A stretch of DNA of 64,000 nucleotides, taken from contig NZ_JAGJEA010000006.1 in assembly GCF_018100805.1 (NCBI RefSeq), forward strand, positions 124,001 through 188,000. Reading direction: 5' to 3'. This document shows, piece by piece, positions 16,822 to 26,132 of the stretch. Under the pieces are notes generated by a model, which worked only from the letters and a program-made list of their open reading frames with translations, was not told the DNA's origin and did no database searches. The translations under genes were made by a program, and so were the position numbers. The DNA is from Aquimarina sp. MMG016 (lineage in GTDB: Bacteria > Bacteroidota > Bacteroidia > Flavobacteriales > Flavobacteriaceae). The stretch's first letter is position 1. Every line of letters begins with the position of its first letter.

Positions 16822-18207
16822 TTATTCCTGAATCAGGATCAAGTATTGCCACGGATCCAATCCATATTTTTGCTCAGGGCTTCCTTCATATTTTGTTCCA
16901 GAAAGATAATCAGTAAACTTACCTGAGTATTCTGCAGTAAATTCTACAGTCTCATTAGTCATATTTGCCACAAACAATACTTTACTACCATCTTTTTCTC
17001 TTTTAAAAACTAACACCTTATTATCTTCAGAAGTTTTAATACGTTCATAAGAGGCAGCTTTTTTTCCTCCGTGCAAAGCAGGATTTTCATTTTTAAGCTT
17101 ACCCAGTTTTTCGTACAGTGGAAAGAATTTTCCTTTCTTTTTGATAATGGTGTCTTTCTCGAAGAACAATAGGCGTTTATCCATATCATATTCCTGACCA
17201 GAATAGATTAAAGGCATACCGGGTGCAACATATGATAATGCTGCGAACATTTCCTTAGCATCCCCCATACGCTCTTCAACAGTTCCGTTCCATGAATTTT
17301 CATCATGATTAGAAGTAAAATTCATTAGAATATCATCAGCAGCATACATAGTATCTATCTGAACCATTCTTTTATCCCATTCTTTTGCATCTGCTTTTCC
17401 CTGAGCAATATCATTCATCTTATGATGCGTATCCCAACCATACCCCATATCAAAGGCATTCTCCATCAATTCAGGCTCCCATCCTTCAGCTAGCATAAAT
17501 ACTGGTTTGATTTTTTTTAGCTCCGCAACAGTATTATCCCAGAAATCTACAGGCACCATTCCTGCAACATCACAACGGAAACCATCAACTCCCTCTTCCT
17601 GAAGCCAATACTTCATTGCCGCAAGCATATCTGAGCGCATCTCTTTATTATCATAATTAAGATCGGCTACATCTGTCCAATCCGTTCCTACTGTATGCGT
17701 AATTTCTCCTTTATCATTTTTAGTATAATACTCAGGATGGTCCTTTAACCAAACGTGATCCCAGCCAGTATGATTAGCCACCCAATCCAAAATTACATAG
17801 ATTCCATTATCATGAGCAGCTTTTACCAACTCTCTAAAATCTTCAATAGTTCCAAACTCAGGATTTACTTTAGTATAATCAGAGATTGCGTAGTAACTTC
17901 CTAAAGAACCTTTACTTTTGGTAGTAGAAATTGGATAAATTGGCATTACCCAAAGTACTTTTACTCCAAGTTTTTTTAATTCAGGGATATCTTTAGTAAA
18001 AGCATCAAAAGAACCCTCTTCAGAATATTGACGGATGTTTGCCTCATAGATAACAGCATTTTCCATCATTTCATCGTTAACAGGAGCTAATGTTTCAGGT
18101 ACTTCTTCCTGAGTGGTATCAACTTTTGCAACAGTTTCTTCTCTTTTTACTTTTCCGCAGGAAAATAAGACACCTATAGTTACTAAACTTAAAATTACTT
18201 TTTTCAT
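16822..18207 (-). CDS. GH13 alpha-amylase lipoprotein
   Basis: Alpha-glucan hydrolase of family GH13, 461 residues. The lipoprotein signal ends LFSC (Cys17), so it is membrane-anchored in the periplasm or on the surface. The barrel starts near residue 52 (VIYEANIRQYS). Conserved regions include DWVANHTG, GFRCDVAG (nucleophile D213), MLAEGWEP (acid/base E241) and TSNHDENS (D302). A C-terminal beta domain follows. It is the last gene of the operon and is followed by a terminator. Its role is likely cutting of maltodextrins taken up through the SusCD system; exact product specificity cannot be read. Confidence 0.92.
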   Translation of the reverse strand: MKKVILSLVTIGVLFSCGKVKREETVAKVDTTQEEVPETLAPVNDEMMENAVIYEANIRQYSEEGSFDAFTKDIPELKKLGVKVLWVMPIYPISTTKSKGSLGSYYAISDYTKVNPEFGTIEDFRELVKAAHDNGIYVILDWVANHTGWDHVWLKDHPEYYTKNDKGEITHTVGTDWTDVADLNYDNKEMRSDMLAAMKYWLQEEGVDGFRCDVAGMVPVDFWDNTVAELKKIKPVFMLAEGWEPELMENAFDMGYGWDTHHKMNDIAQGKADAKEWDKRMVQIDTMYAADDILMNFTSNHDENSWNGTVEERMGDAKEMFAALSYVAPGMPLIYSGQEYDMDKRLLFFEKDTIIKKKGKFFPLYEKLGKLKNENPALHGGKKAASYERIKTSEDNKVLVFKREKDGSKVLFVANMTNETVEFTAEYSGKFTDYLSGTKYEGSPEQKYGLDPWQYLILIQE

Positions 18208-18233
18208 TTGTTAAAATTATCTGTGGTTGTATA

Positions 18234-20090
18234 TTATTTCAGTTCTATTATCATTGGTGTTTTAGCCTGAACTTTAAAGTTTTCGGTAACATCAATATTA
18301 GAATCTGTTATGATATCTGTACCCATTTTAAAATCTTTCAAACCTTCTTTAAAACGAGTGATATCTATTTCTTGATTTTTTGAACTGTTATTGATGATTA
18401 CCATCACAGTTTTTTCTTCATTATACCTAAAGTATACATATACATTATCAAACGGAATAAACTGCATTAGTTTGCCTTTATGAATAACTTCTGCGTCTTT
18501 TCTCCAGTTTAGCACTTTTTTAGTAAAAGCATGATATGCCTCTTGATCATTAGTTCTTCCTTTCTTTTCTTTTGATGACACAAAGGCACTTTGAACATCT
18601 CCCGACCATCCACCAGGAAAGTCTCTACGTATATCACCATCACCTTTTTTATCACGATTACCTAACATACCTATTTCATCACCATAATATATCTGAGGGA
18701 TACCACGAGTTGTGAAGATTAATGTCATTGCCATTTTATACTTATTAATATCGCTTTGATAAATCTCATTGATTCGATTAGTATCGTGATTACCTGCAAA
18801 CAACAGAATATTATTGATGTCAGGATATAAGAAATCATTTGTAAAATTCTCGTATGCCCTAATCATACCCTTGTCCCAGGCATTTTCATCCTCATTAAAC
18901 ATGATCATAATAGCATCATGAAGTGTGAAATCCATAACGGATGGTAAACCGGAATTATAATTATCTAAAGCTCCTATTTTACTATCCTTTTGCCAATAAG
19001 CCATCTGCGCCTGATCGTGCATCCAAACTTCCCCTACAATATTAAAGTTAGGATATTCATTCATAATAGCTTTAGTCCATTTTGCTATTCCTTCTTTATC
19101 ATTATAAGAATAGGTATCTACTCTAAAACCATCCAAATCAGCATATTCTATCCACCAGATTGCATTTTGTGTAATATAATTTAATAGCAAAGGATTGCTT
19201 TGGTTCATATCTGGCATAGTAGTATCGAACCATCCATCCATACATCCTTTAGCATCAATCTTAGAAGCATTACTGTCGAATTGCGTGGTCATACGATAAT
19301 TACTACGTCTGAAACCTTCAGGCCATTGGTGAATCCAATCTGTAGTTGGTAAATCCTTAATCATCCAATGCTTTGAACCCCAATGGTTGGTAACATAATC
19401 CATAATTAATTTCATATCCAACTTATGCATTTCTGAAGCCAAACGTTTATAATCTTCATTAGTTCCATAACGTGGATCAATCTTATACAAATCACTCTGC
19501 GCATAGGTATGGTATGAATATACCGGTTCATTATCTTCTAGTAAAGGTGTGCTCCATAGTGCTGTAGCTCCTAAATCTTTTAAGTAATCCAAATGATCAA
19601 TCACTCCTTGCAGATCTCCGCCATGGCGCCCTCCAGGATTAGAACGGTCTGCTTTCTCCACAGTATCCGAATTTGAATCATTTTTAGGATTCCCATTGGC
19701 AAATCGATCTGGCATAATCAAATACATTACATCGCTACTATCAAAACCTTTGCGTTCCGCTGAATTTTCTCTTCTAGCTTTGAACTCGTATGCCTGTGAA
19801 AACACTACCTTATCGCTTTCCTTAAAATCTATAGAAACCTTTCCTACAGAAATATCTTTAGCTTCAATAGTTACAAATAAGTAATTAGAATTTTCAGTCT
19901 TGGTGATATCAGTAATAGTAACACCTTCAATATCAACATTATATTTAGAGATATTTTTTCCGTAACACATCAACTGAAGTGTTTCGCCTTTCATGCCACT
20001 CCACCAAAAAGGAGGTTCTATTTTTTCTACCTGTGCCTGAATTGTTGAAACAACGCATAGTAAAAATAGAATGGCTAATCTGTTTTTCAT
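18234..20090 (-). CDS. GH13 neopullulanase/cyclomaltodextrinase-type enzyme (SusA-like)
   Basis: Secreted GH13 enzyme of 618 residues. Signal peptide MKNRLAILFLLCVVSTIQAQ, then a cyclomaltodextrinase N-terminal domain (IEPPFWWSGMKGETLQLMCYG) and the barrel from about residue 118. Catalytic residues are D325 (GFRVDTYSY), E354 (IVGEVWMHD) and D436 (AGNHDTNR). It probably hydrolyses maltodextrins or cyclodextrins in the periplasm, giving maltose for the phosphorylase. The frame is open up to 20186, but a hairpin at 20143-20171 and the signal peptide argue for the start at 20090. It lies 26 bases upstream of the next GH13 gene. Confidence 0.92.
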   Translation of the reverse strand: MKNRLAILFLLCVVSTIQAQVEKIEPPFWWSGMKGETLQLMCYGKNISKYNVDIEGVTITDITKTENSNYLFVTIEAKDISVGKVSIDFKESDKVVFSQAYEFKARRENSAERKGFDSSDVMYLIMPDRFANGNPKNDSNSDTVEKADRSNPGGRHGGDLQGVIDHLDYLKDLGATALWSTPLLEDNEPVYSYHTYAQSDLYKIDPRYGTNEDYKRLASEMHKLDMKLIMDYVTNHWGSKHWMIKDLPTTDWIHQWPEGFRRSNYRMTTQFDSNASKIDAKGCMDGWFDTTMPDMNQSNPLLLNYITQNAIWWIEYADLDGFRVDTYSYNDKEGIAKWTKAIMNEYPNFNIVGEVWMHDQAQMAYWQKDSKIGALDNYNSGLPSVMDFTLHDAIMIMFNEDENAWDKGMIRAYENFTNDFLYPDINNILLFAGNHDTNRINEIYQSDINKYKMAMTLIFTTRGIPQIYYGDEIGMLGNRDKKGDGDIRRDFPGGWSGDVQSAFVSSKEKKGRTNDQEAYHAFTKKVLNWRKDAEVIHKGKLMQFIPFDNVYVYFRYNEEKTVMVIINNSSKNQEIDITRFKEGLKDFKMGTDIITDSNIDVTENFKVQAKTPMIIELK

Positions 20091-20142
20091 CTTGTAAGTT
20101 TTTAATTTCAAAACAAAGTTTGTGTGATTGTTATAGAAACAA

Positions 20143-20171
20143 ATACCCCAAAAACAAAGCCTTTGGGGTAT
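20143..20171 (-). promoter_or_regulatory. Attenuator-like hairpin inside the glucan operon
   Basis: Arms ATACCCCAAA (20143-20152) and TTTGGGGTAT (20162-20171) give a 10-bp stem with a 9-base loop. It lies between the GH65 stop and the GH13 start and is followed on the minus strand by TTTGTTTC. It could partly terminate or process the operon message. On the plus strand a T-rich tail follows as well. Confidence 0.7.
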
Positions 20172-20194
20172 TTTTATTTTCATCAATACAATTT

Positions 20195-22501
20195 TTAAAT
20201 ATTGATTAAACTATTTGGAGAAATTGTAAACTCTTTACCATCAACATAGATGACTAATTCCTGATCTCCTTCTAGATTAAATGATGTCCCTTCTTGAGAA
20301 ACTTTCACTTTAAGTATCTGGTTTCTAAAATTCACATTAAAAGTATAACCTTTCCATTCCTTTGGAATCTTAGGTGTAAATGATAACTTATCATTCTTAA
20401 TCCTTAATCCTCCAAAACCTTCTACAATACTCATCCAGGTTCCAGCCATGCTTGTAATATGTAAGCCTTCTTCTACTTCCTTATTATAATCATCAAGATC
20501 CAGCCTGGAAGTCCTAAGATAGAATGTATATGCCTGATCCATTTGATCCAATGCCGCTGCCTGGATACTATGAACACAAGGAGAAAGAGACGACTCATGA
20601 ACCGTAAACGGCTCATAAAAATCAAAATGACGCTTCAACTCTTCTTTAGAAAACTGATCTTCAAACATATAAAACCCTTGAAGTGTATCTGCCTGCTTAA
20701 TATATGGCGATCTTAAAATTCTATCCCAACTCCATTTTTGATTAATTGGTCTTTGAGATTTATCCAAATCAGCTACAGTAATCAATTCCTTATCTAAGAA
20801 ACCATCTTGTTGTAAGTATACTTGATGTTTTTCTGAATAAGGGAAATACATTTTTTCTGCAACTTTCATCATAGCGTCAATTTCAGCCTGACCAAGATCA
20901 GTTTTTTCAATTATTCTGCTATAATCAGTCTGGTATTCAGCTTTTACTTTATTAATATTTTCAACACAATATTCTATACACCATTTAGCTAAATAGTTAG
21001 TATACCAGTTATTATTGATATTGTTTTCATATTCATTAGGACCTGTAACACCCAGGATCACATATTTATCTTTGTCAGTAGAGAATGTAGCTCTCTGATG
21101 CCAGAAACGAGCAATAGCAATCATTACTTCTAGTCCCTTTTCAGGTACGTAACTGTAATCTCCAGTATATCTAACATAGTTATAAATAGCAAAAGTCATG
21201 GCTCCATTACGGTGAATCTCTTCAAAAGTAATTTCCCACTCATTATGACATTCTTCACCATTCATGGTTACCATTGGGTATAATGCTGCTCCGTTAGTGA
21301 AACCAAGCTTTTCTGCATTCTCAATAGCTCTCTCTAAGTGATGATAACGATAAGTCAATAAATTACGAGCAACCAATTGATCCTTGGTAGCCATATAGAA
21401 TGGAATACAATAGGCTTCGGTATCCCAGTATGTACTTCCTCCATACTTTTCTCCTGTAAACCCTTTAGGACCTATATTCAACCTGGCATCTTTCCCTAAA
21501 TAAGTTTGGTTTAATTGGAAAATATTAAAACGAATACCTTGTTGTGCTTTTACATCACCATCAATAATAATGTCAGCCATCTCCCATATCTTTGACCAAG
21601 CTTGCTTCTGTAAATCAAGCAAAGCGTCAAAACCAGATTCTGAAGCTTGCTTTAGTACAGCTGCACTTGCGGATGCTAAATCTTCTTCTTTATGATTTAA
21701 AGAAACAGTATATCCACCATATTTAATAACACTTGCGACTTTTCCTTTTGGAACATCTATTTGATACGTTAACCCTACAAAAGTTTTATTTGTCTCTACT
21801 TCTGGATAAGTATCTTGTAATTTTTCATCTAAGAAAATCTGGTTCAGCATTCCTGTACACGCATGGAATTCTGTCTTCATTGTTTTTGAAGAAATATGAG
21901 CTGAATTACCTTTATGAGCCACCTCATAAGTATCCCAGAACTTATCATCCCAGTTACTATCTTCATTAGTAATACCAGCATCGAGATATGGTGTAAACTT
22001 AATTACAGCATCTTCGCTTAACGGAGTAACTTCATATTTAATTGCTCCCACCTCGTCTAAATCCAGACTTAAGAAGCGAGTCGATTTAACTGATACTTCA
22101 GTTTTATTAATCAAAACAGCTTTAAAAGAACGTTGATACCAACCTTCTTTCATGTTTAACTCTCTTCTAAAATCGGACACAGATCTACATCGGTTAAGGT
22201 CTAATTTTTCTCCATTCACTTCTACATTAATACCAATCCAATTAGGAGCATTTAGTACTTTTGCAAAATATTCAGGATATCCGTTTTTCCACCAACCTAC
22301 TCTGGTCTTATCGGGATAATAAACTCCTGCTATATAGCTTCCTTGGAATGTAGGTCCAGTATACGCCTCTTCAAAGTTAGCACGCTGTCCCATCGCTCCA
22401 TTACCAATACTAAATAAGCTTTCTGAGGATTTAACCCTTTCTGCATCAAATCCTTCTTCAATAATCGACCAGTTATCTGGTTTAATATAATCCTGGTTCA
22501 T
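20195..22501 (-). CDS. GH65 family maltose-phosphorylase-type enzyme
   Basis: Cytoplasmic phosphorylase, 768 residues, full length for GH65. No signal peptide. Early block GNGAMGQRANFEE, then barrel motifs YWDTEAYCIPFY and GEECHNEWEITFEEIHRNGA. The catalytic acid is E490 in GVTGPNEYENN. GH65 members split maltose, trehalose or kojibiose with phosphate, giving beta-glucose 1-phosphate and glucose. The adjacent beta-phosphoglucomutase, GH13 enzymes and MFS carrier make maltose the likely substrate. It is the third gene of the operon. Confidence 0.92.
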   Translation of the reverse strand: MNQDYIKPDNWSIIEEGFDAERVKSSESLFSIGNGAMGQRANFEEAYTGPTFQGSYIAGVYYPDKTRVGWWKNGYPEYFAKVLNAPNWIGINVEVNGEKLDLNRCRSVSDFRRELNMKEGWYQRSFKAVLINKTEVSVKSTRFLSLDLDEVGAIKYEVTPLSEDAVIKFTPYLDAGITNEDSNWDDKFWDTYEVAHKGNSAHISSKTMKTEFHACTGMLNQIFLDEKLQDTYPEVETNKTFVGLTYQIDVPKGKVASVIKYGGYTVSLNHKEEDLASASAAVLKQASESGFDALLDLQKQAWSKIWEMADIIIDGDVKAQQGIRFNIFQLNQTYLGKDARLNIGPKGFTGEKYGGSTYWDTEAYCIPFYMATKDQLVARNLLTYRYHHLERAIENAEKLGFTNGAALYPMVTMNGEECHNEWEITFEEIHRNGAMTFAIYNYVRYTGDYSYVPEKGLEVMIAIARFWHQRATFSTDKDKYVILGVTGPNEYENNINNNWYTNYLAKWCIEYCVENINKVKAEYQTDYSRIIEKTDLGQAEIDAMMKVAEKMYFPYSEKHQVYLQQDGFLDKELITVADLDKSQRPINQKWSWDRILRSPYIKQADTLQGFYMFEDQFSKEELKRHFDFYEPFTVHESSLSPCVHSIQAAALDQMDQAYTFYLRTSRLDLDDYNKEVEEGLHITSMAGTWMSIVEGFGGLRIKNDKLSFTPKIPKEWKGYTFNVNFRNQILKVKVSQEGTSFNLEGDQELVIYVDGKEFTISPNSLINI

Positions 22502-22582
22502 CTATCTGTTTCTTTTTTATACATTTTAGTTATCAATACAAATGGTTCTGATTTTTTTCAGAGAGCCATTAAACTTTCATTT

Positions 22583-22608
22583 TGAGCTATTGATTAAAAC
22601 ATAGCTCA
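22583..22608 (-). promoter_or_regulatory. Intercistronic hairpin between pgmB and the GH65 gene
   Basis: Arms TGAGCTAT (22583-22590) and ATAGCTCA (22601-22608), 10-base loop, no T-run. A second imperfect stem AATGG...CCATT spans about 22541-22570. Together they fill the 120-base gap and may direct message processing. Confidence 0.55.
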
Positions 22609-22621
22609 TCCATTTTAATAG

Positions 22622-23275
22622 TTAAGCCTTAATTAAATTACTTATAAATTCTTCTGTGATCTGTGTGAAATCATCAAACACATAATCTGCCTCATGTAAC
22701 ACTTGAGCATCACCTATACCAATACTCACCATATTCGCAATATTTGCCGCTTGAACCCCTGCAACAGAGTCTTCAAAAACTATACAATTTCCGGGGGCTA
22801 AATCTAATTTTTCCGCTCCTATTAGGAATACCTCTGGATCCGGCTTTGCTTTAGAAACGTCATTACCATCTACTATAGTATGAAATTTCTTACTAAGTTT
22901 AACTTTTTCAAGAATCACTCTTGCATTCTTACTTGCAGACCCTAAAGCTATCAATTGTTGATTGTCAATCAAATACTCCAACACTCTTGGAACATCTGGG
23001 AGAATTTCTGTAGTATCCATTTTATCAATATACTGTAGATACTCAACATTCTTTTCCGTCATCAATCTGGTAAACTCTTCTTCTGAAATGGTTTTGTTAC
23101 CCCATTCTAAAATTTTTTCTAAAGATCGTACTCGGCTAACTCCTTTTAGTTGTTCATTTTGTTCTTCAGAAAAAGAAATACCTAAGCTATTGGCTAAATT
23201 TTGCCAAGCTAAAAAGTGATATTTTGCTGTATCAACAATTACACCGTCAAGATCAAATATAAATCCTTTCTTCAT
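22622..23275 (-). CDS. pgmB: Beta-phosphoglucomutase
   Basis: HAD-superfamily mutase converting beta-glucose 1-phosphate to glucose 6-phosphate, cytoplasmic, 217 residues. The catalytic DLDGVIVDT motif supplies the nucleophile D8 and the acid/base D10. The cap domain carries the substrate-loop sequence LKGVSRVRSLE typical of beta-PGM. Then come the GSASKNA motif II and KPDPEVF and FEDSVAGVQAA motifs. It lies 4 bases after the MFS transporter gene and upstream of the GH65 phosphorylase whose product it would use. Confidence 0.95.
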   Translation of the reverse strand: MKKGFIFDLDGVIVDTAKYHFLAWQNLANSLGISFSEEQNEQLKGVSRVRSLEKILEWGNKTISEEEFTRLMTEKNVEYLQYIDKMDTTEILPDVPRVLEYLIDNQQLIALGSASKNARVILEKVKLSKKFHTIVDGNDVSKAKPDPEVFLIGAEKLDLAPGNCIVFEDSVAGVQAANIANMVSIGIGDAQVLHEADYVFDDFTQITEEFISNLIKA

Positions 23276-23279
23276 CTAT

Positions 23280-24659
23280 CTAATTTTCTTTTGGATTATA
23301 GGTTATTGCGTCTTTATTAGTAATCCATAAATTACAAAGACCTGCTATGATTAAACTTATTCCGGCTATGATCATCGCATTAATAGTTTCTTCGCCAATT
23401 AGCTTATAGGCAAAATTAACACCTCCAACTGCTGCAATAATCTGAGGTATAACAATAAACATATTGAATATACCCATTATAACTCCCATTTTCTTAGGAT
23501 CTACAGAACTAGATAACATCGCATATGGCATAGATAATATACTACCCCAAGCAAAACCAACCAATGTAAATGAAAGGATTAACCATTCCGGCGAAGGAAT
23601 AAAATACATGGATATAAAACCAATCCCTCCTAAAACAAGTGATCCAAGATGTACTAATTTTCTATTTATTCTTTTTCTGGAAGTGTAAAAAGTTAAAATT
23701 AATGCAAACGCCATCGATGATAAACCATATGTACCCATATATCTACCAACATCATTAGATGATTTCTGAAAAGCGGTACTTGCTTCTTTAAATGCTGCGG
23801 CAGACTCTGGAACATTCATATCAAATGAAGATTCAACAGGTACCGGTGTATTAAAAACATGCTCTGTAAGTGCAGGGTTAGCTAAACTCCACATAGTAAA
23901 AAATGCAAACCATGAAAAAAACTGGATTAATCCCAATTTTTTCATCGTTAACGGCATACTCCCAATATTATTCACAATATCAGAAATGAATTGGTTTTTC
24001 TTCTTTTTTTCTCTTTCGAACTCCTCCATATCCTCTGGAGGATATTCAGATGTTGTAAAAACTGTATAAAGAATACTTCCAAGAAAAACTATTGCACCAA
24101 TTCCAAAGGCTATCTTTACTGACATTGGAACAACTCCTGTAGGAGCAGAATCACTAACACCCATTTGTGAAACCATCCAAGGTAAATTACTAGCTACCCA
24201 CGTTCCAATACCAATAATAAGTGTCTGAGTAACAAAACCGTAAGAACGCTGAGACTCAGGCAACTTATCTGCAACCAAAGCCCTAAAAGGCTCCATAGAA
24301 ATATTGATAGAAGCATCTAGAATCCATAAAAACCCAGCAGCTACCCATAGTACAGGTGAATGAGGCACCAAAAATAAAGCAATTGAACTTAAAACTGCTC
24401 CAATTAAAAAGTATGGTCTTCTACGACCCCACTTAGGGCTCCAAGTCCTGTCACTTAGATAACCTATAATAGGTTGAACCAATAACCCCGTTAGAGGAGC
24501 AGCTATCCACAGCAATGGAATAGCATCTTTATCTGCACCTAAAGTTTGAAATATTCTAGACATGAATCCACCCTGTAAGGCAAATCCAAATTGTATTCCT
24601 AAGAAACCGAAACTCATATTCCAGATTTCCCAGAAACCTAATTTACGCTTGTTCATCAA
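23280..24659 (-). CDS. MFS sugar transporter (maltose/sucrose SLC45-like)
   Basis: Inner-membrane carrier of 459 residues with about 12 hydrophobic segments. The start (KLGFWEIWNMSFGFLGIQFGFALQ), the PIIGYLSDRTWSPKWGRRRPYFLIGA loop (shortened here) and the second-half CNLW end match SLC45/GPH-like sugar transporters found in flavobacterial alpha-glucan loci. It probably carries maltose or short maltodextrins from periplasm to cytoplasm, complementing the two cytoplasmic enzymes downstream. It is the first gene of a five-gene minus-strand operon. Confidence 0.88.
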   Translation of the reverse strand: MMNKRKLGFWEIWNMSFGFLGIQFGFALQGGFMSRIFQTLGADKDAIPLLWIAAPLTGLLVQPIIGYLSDRTWSPKWGRRRPYFLIGAVLSSIALFLVPHSPVLWVAAGFLWILDASINISMEPFRALVADKLPESQRSYGFVTQTLIIGIGTWVASNLPWMVSQMGVSDSAPTGVVPMSVKIAFGIGAIVFLGSILYTVFTTSEYPPEDMEEFEREKKKKNQFISDIVNNIGSMPLTMKKLGLIQFFSWFAFFTMWSLANPALTEHVFNTPVPVESSFDMNVPESAAAFKEASTAFQKSSNDVGRYMGTYGLSSMAFALILTFYTSRKRINRKLVHLGSLVLGGIGFISMYFIPSPEWLILSFTLVGFAWGSILSMPYAMLSSSVDPKKMGVIMGIFNMFIVIPQIIAAVGGVNFAYKLIGEETINAMIIAGISLIIAGLCNLWITNKDAITYNPKEN

Positions 24660-24683
24660 GTAAATATTTGTGTTTTATTACGT

Positions 24684-24703
24684 GATAAGCGTTTAAACTT
24701 ATC
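24684..24703. promoter_or_regulatory. Palindrome upstream of the MFS-led operon
   Basis: GATAAG-CGTTTAAA-CTTATC, perfect 6-bp arms around an 8-base centre, 25 bases before the transporter start codon. The centre contains CGTTT, as in the two LacI-type sites nearby. The position suits an operator for the neighbouring LacI regulator, but the match to the other sites is partial. Confidence 0.5.
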
Positions 24704-24782
24704 AAAACTTATTTTAGTAGAAAGTGAAAATATAAGTTCTGATAGGCGTCAAATATATTATATATTTTTTAAATAGTTTAAA

Positions 24783-25814
24783 CTAAACTTCCTTTTTTTT
24801 GGTAGATTGTCTCTGAATTAGGCTTGTATCTATAATAACTGTCTTATATTCTTCTGTTACACTATCATCCCCTTCTAACTTATCTATAAGCAGTTTTGCA
24901 GCTCTAACACCCATTTCCTCACCATGTTGACTTATGGTAGTTAATGAAGGAATGAAGTGTTTAGAAAGAATTCCATCTGTAAAACCTATTACAGAAACAT
25001 CATCCGGTACAATTTTACCGTGTTCTTTTAAAACTTTGGTAGCGGTAACTGCAAATAATTCATTTACTGCAAAAACAGCATCCACGTCTTTATCTTTTAG
25101 AAATTCTGATATTTCAGACTCACAATTATCTATATCTTCGATTTTAAGGATATAGCCTTCATTCTCAGGTACATCATACGCCCTCAAAGCTCTTAAGTAA
25201 CCATTTGTCCTAAGTTTACCAACACTGATGTAATCGACTGTAGTAAGAATCGCAATTTTTTTACAACCCAATGTAAGAAGATGGTTCGTTGCTGTTTGTG
25301 CCCCTTTAGCATCATCAATAATTACTTTATCACAAACAATTTCATCTATAATCCTATCAAAAAGGACCACTGGCATCCCTTGACTCATAGTTTCCTCTAT
25401 ATGGTGATAGTCTTTTTTAAGTTGAGTCTCTTTTGCAACTGATAAAATAAATCCATCCGCACTTCCGCTGGCCAGCATTTCCAGGTTAATCACCTCCTTA
25501 TCAAAAGAGTTATTAGATGAGCAAATGATCACATTATAACCCTTTTCATTAGCCACTTTCTCTACTCCACCTATTACAGTAGTAAAAAAATGATGAACAA
25601 TTTCAGGAATAATTACCCCTATAGTTTTAGTTTTTTTATTCTTAAGACTTAAAGCAATATTATTAGGCTTGTAATTATACAGTTTAGCGAAAGCTTTTAC
25701 TTTTTGTCGAGTATCCAAACTTATCTCTACACTATCCTTTAATGCTTTTGACACTGTAGAAATAGAAACATCCAGTTCTTTAGCTATTTGTTTTAACGTA
25801 ACTTTTTGTCTCAT
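24783..25814 (-). CDS. LacI-family transcription regulator
   Basis: Sugar-responsive regulator of 343 residues. The N-terminal HTH (TLKQIAKELDVSISTVSKALKDS) and hinge (NNIALSLKNKKTKTIGVIIPEI) lead into a periplasmic-binding-protein-type ligand domain ending LIQRQS. It lies between the minus-strand glucan operon and the divergent susC operon, the usual place for the local regulator. The inducer is probably maltose or a maltodextrin (inference). Candidate operators are at 26010-26023 (susC), 16623-16634 (pfkA) and possibly 24684-24703. Confidence 0.93.
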   Translation of the reverse strand: MRQKVTLKQIAKELDVSISTVSKALKDSVEISLDTRQKVKAFAKLYNYKPNNIALSLKNKKTKTIGVIIPEIVHHFFTTVIGGVEKVANEKGYNVIICSSNNSFDKEVINLEMLASGSADGFILSVAKETQLKKDYHHIEETMSQGMPVVLFDRIIDEIVCDKVIIDDAKGAQTATNHLLTLGCKKIAILTTVDYISVGKLRTNGYLRALRAYDVPENEGYILKIEDIDNCESEISEFLKDKDVDAVFAVNELFAVTATKVLKEHGKIVPDDVSVIGFTDGILSKHFIPSLTTISQHGEEMGVRAAKLLIDKLEGDDSVTEEYKTVIIDTSLIQRQSTKKKEV

Positions 25815-26132
25815 TTATTTCTTATTAATTTTTTGATTTTTTTTATGAAATTTATCTTAAAAAACTTCTGCAATCGCAATATAATCAGTATTCTTCGAAT
25901 ATGGTGTTTTTTTGATTTTTTTGCCAACTAACTAAATTCCGCGGCGAAAATATGTCATAAACCTATATTTATACCTAAAATTTTAACGAAATTTTAAAAG
26001 TTATTCACACGCAAACGTTTTCGTAAGGTTACGGCTACACCGTATTTCAAATTTAACATAGAATTTACATACATTGGTATCCAGAAAGTGAAAATATAAG
26101 GCTAAAAACAATTAAAAACTAATAAATTTTAT
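25815..26132. other. Divergent promoter region between lacI and susC
   Basis: No gene is seen in these 318 bases. The left half is T-rich. The operator-like CGCAAACGTTTTCG lies at 26010-26023, and the 18-base sequence at 26083-26100 is repeated at 24719-24736. I did not find a convincing -33/-7 pair for susC. Confidence 0.75.
26010..26023. promoter_or_regulatory. LacI-type operator upstream of susC
   Basis: CGCAAACGTTTTCG: palindrome CG-n-AAACGTTT-n-CG, the CpG-centred form bound by LacI/GalR proteins. It is 110 bases before the susC ATG and about 196 bases from the lacI start. Confidence 0.75.

Noticed and set aside
20091-20186. Upstream extension of the GH13 enzyme to an ATG at 20186
   Set aside because: It would include an attenuator-like hairpin and place 32 unrelated residues before a clear signal peptide.
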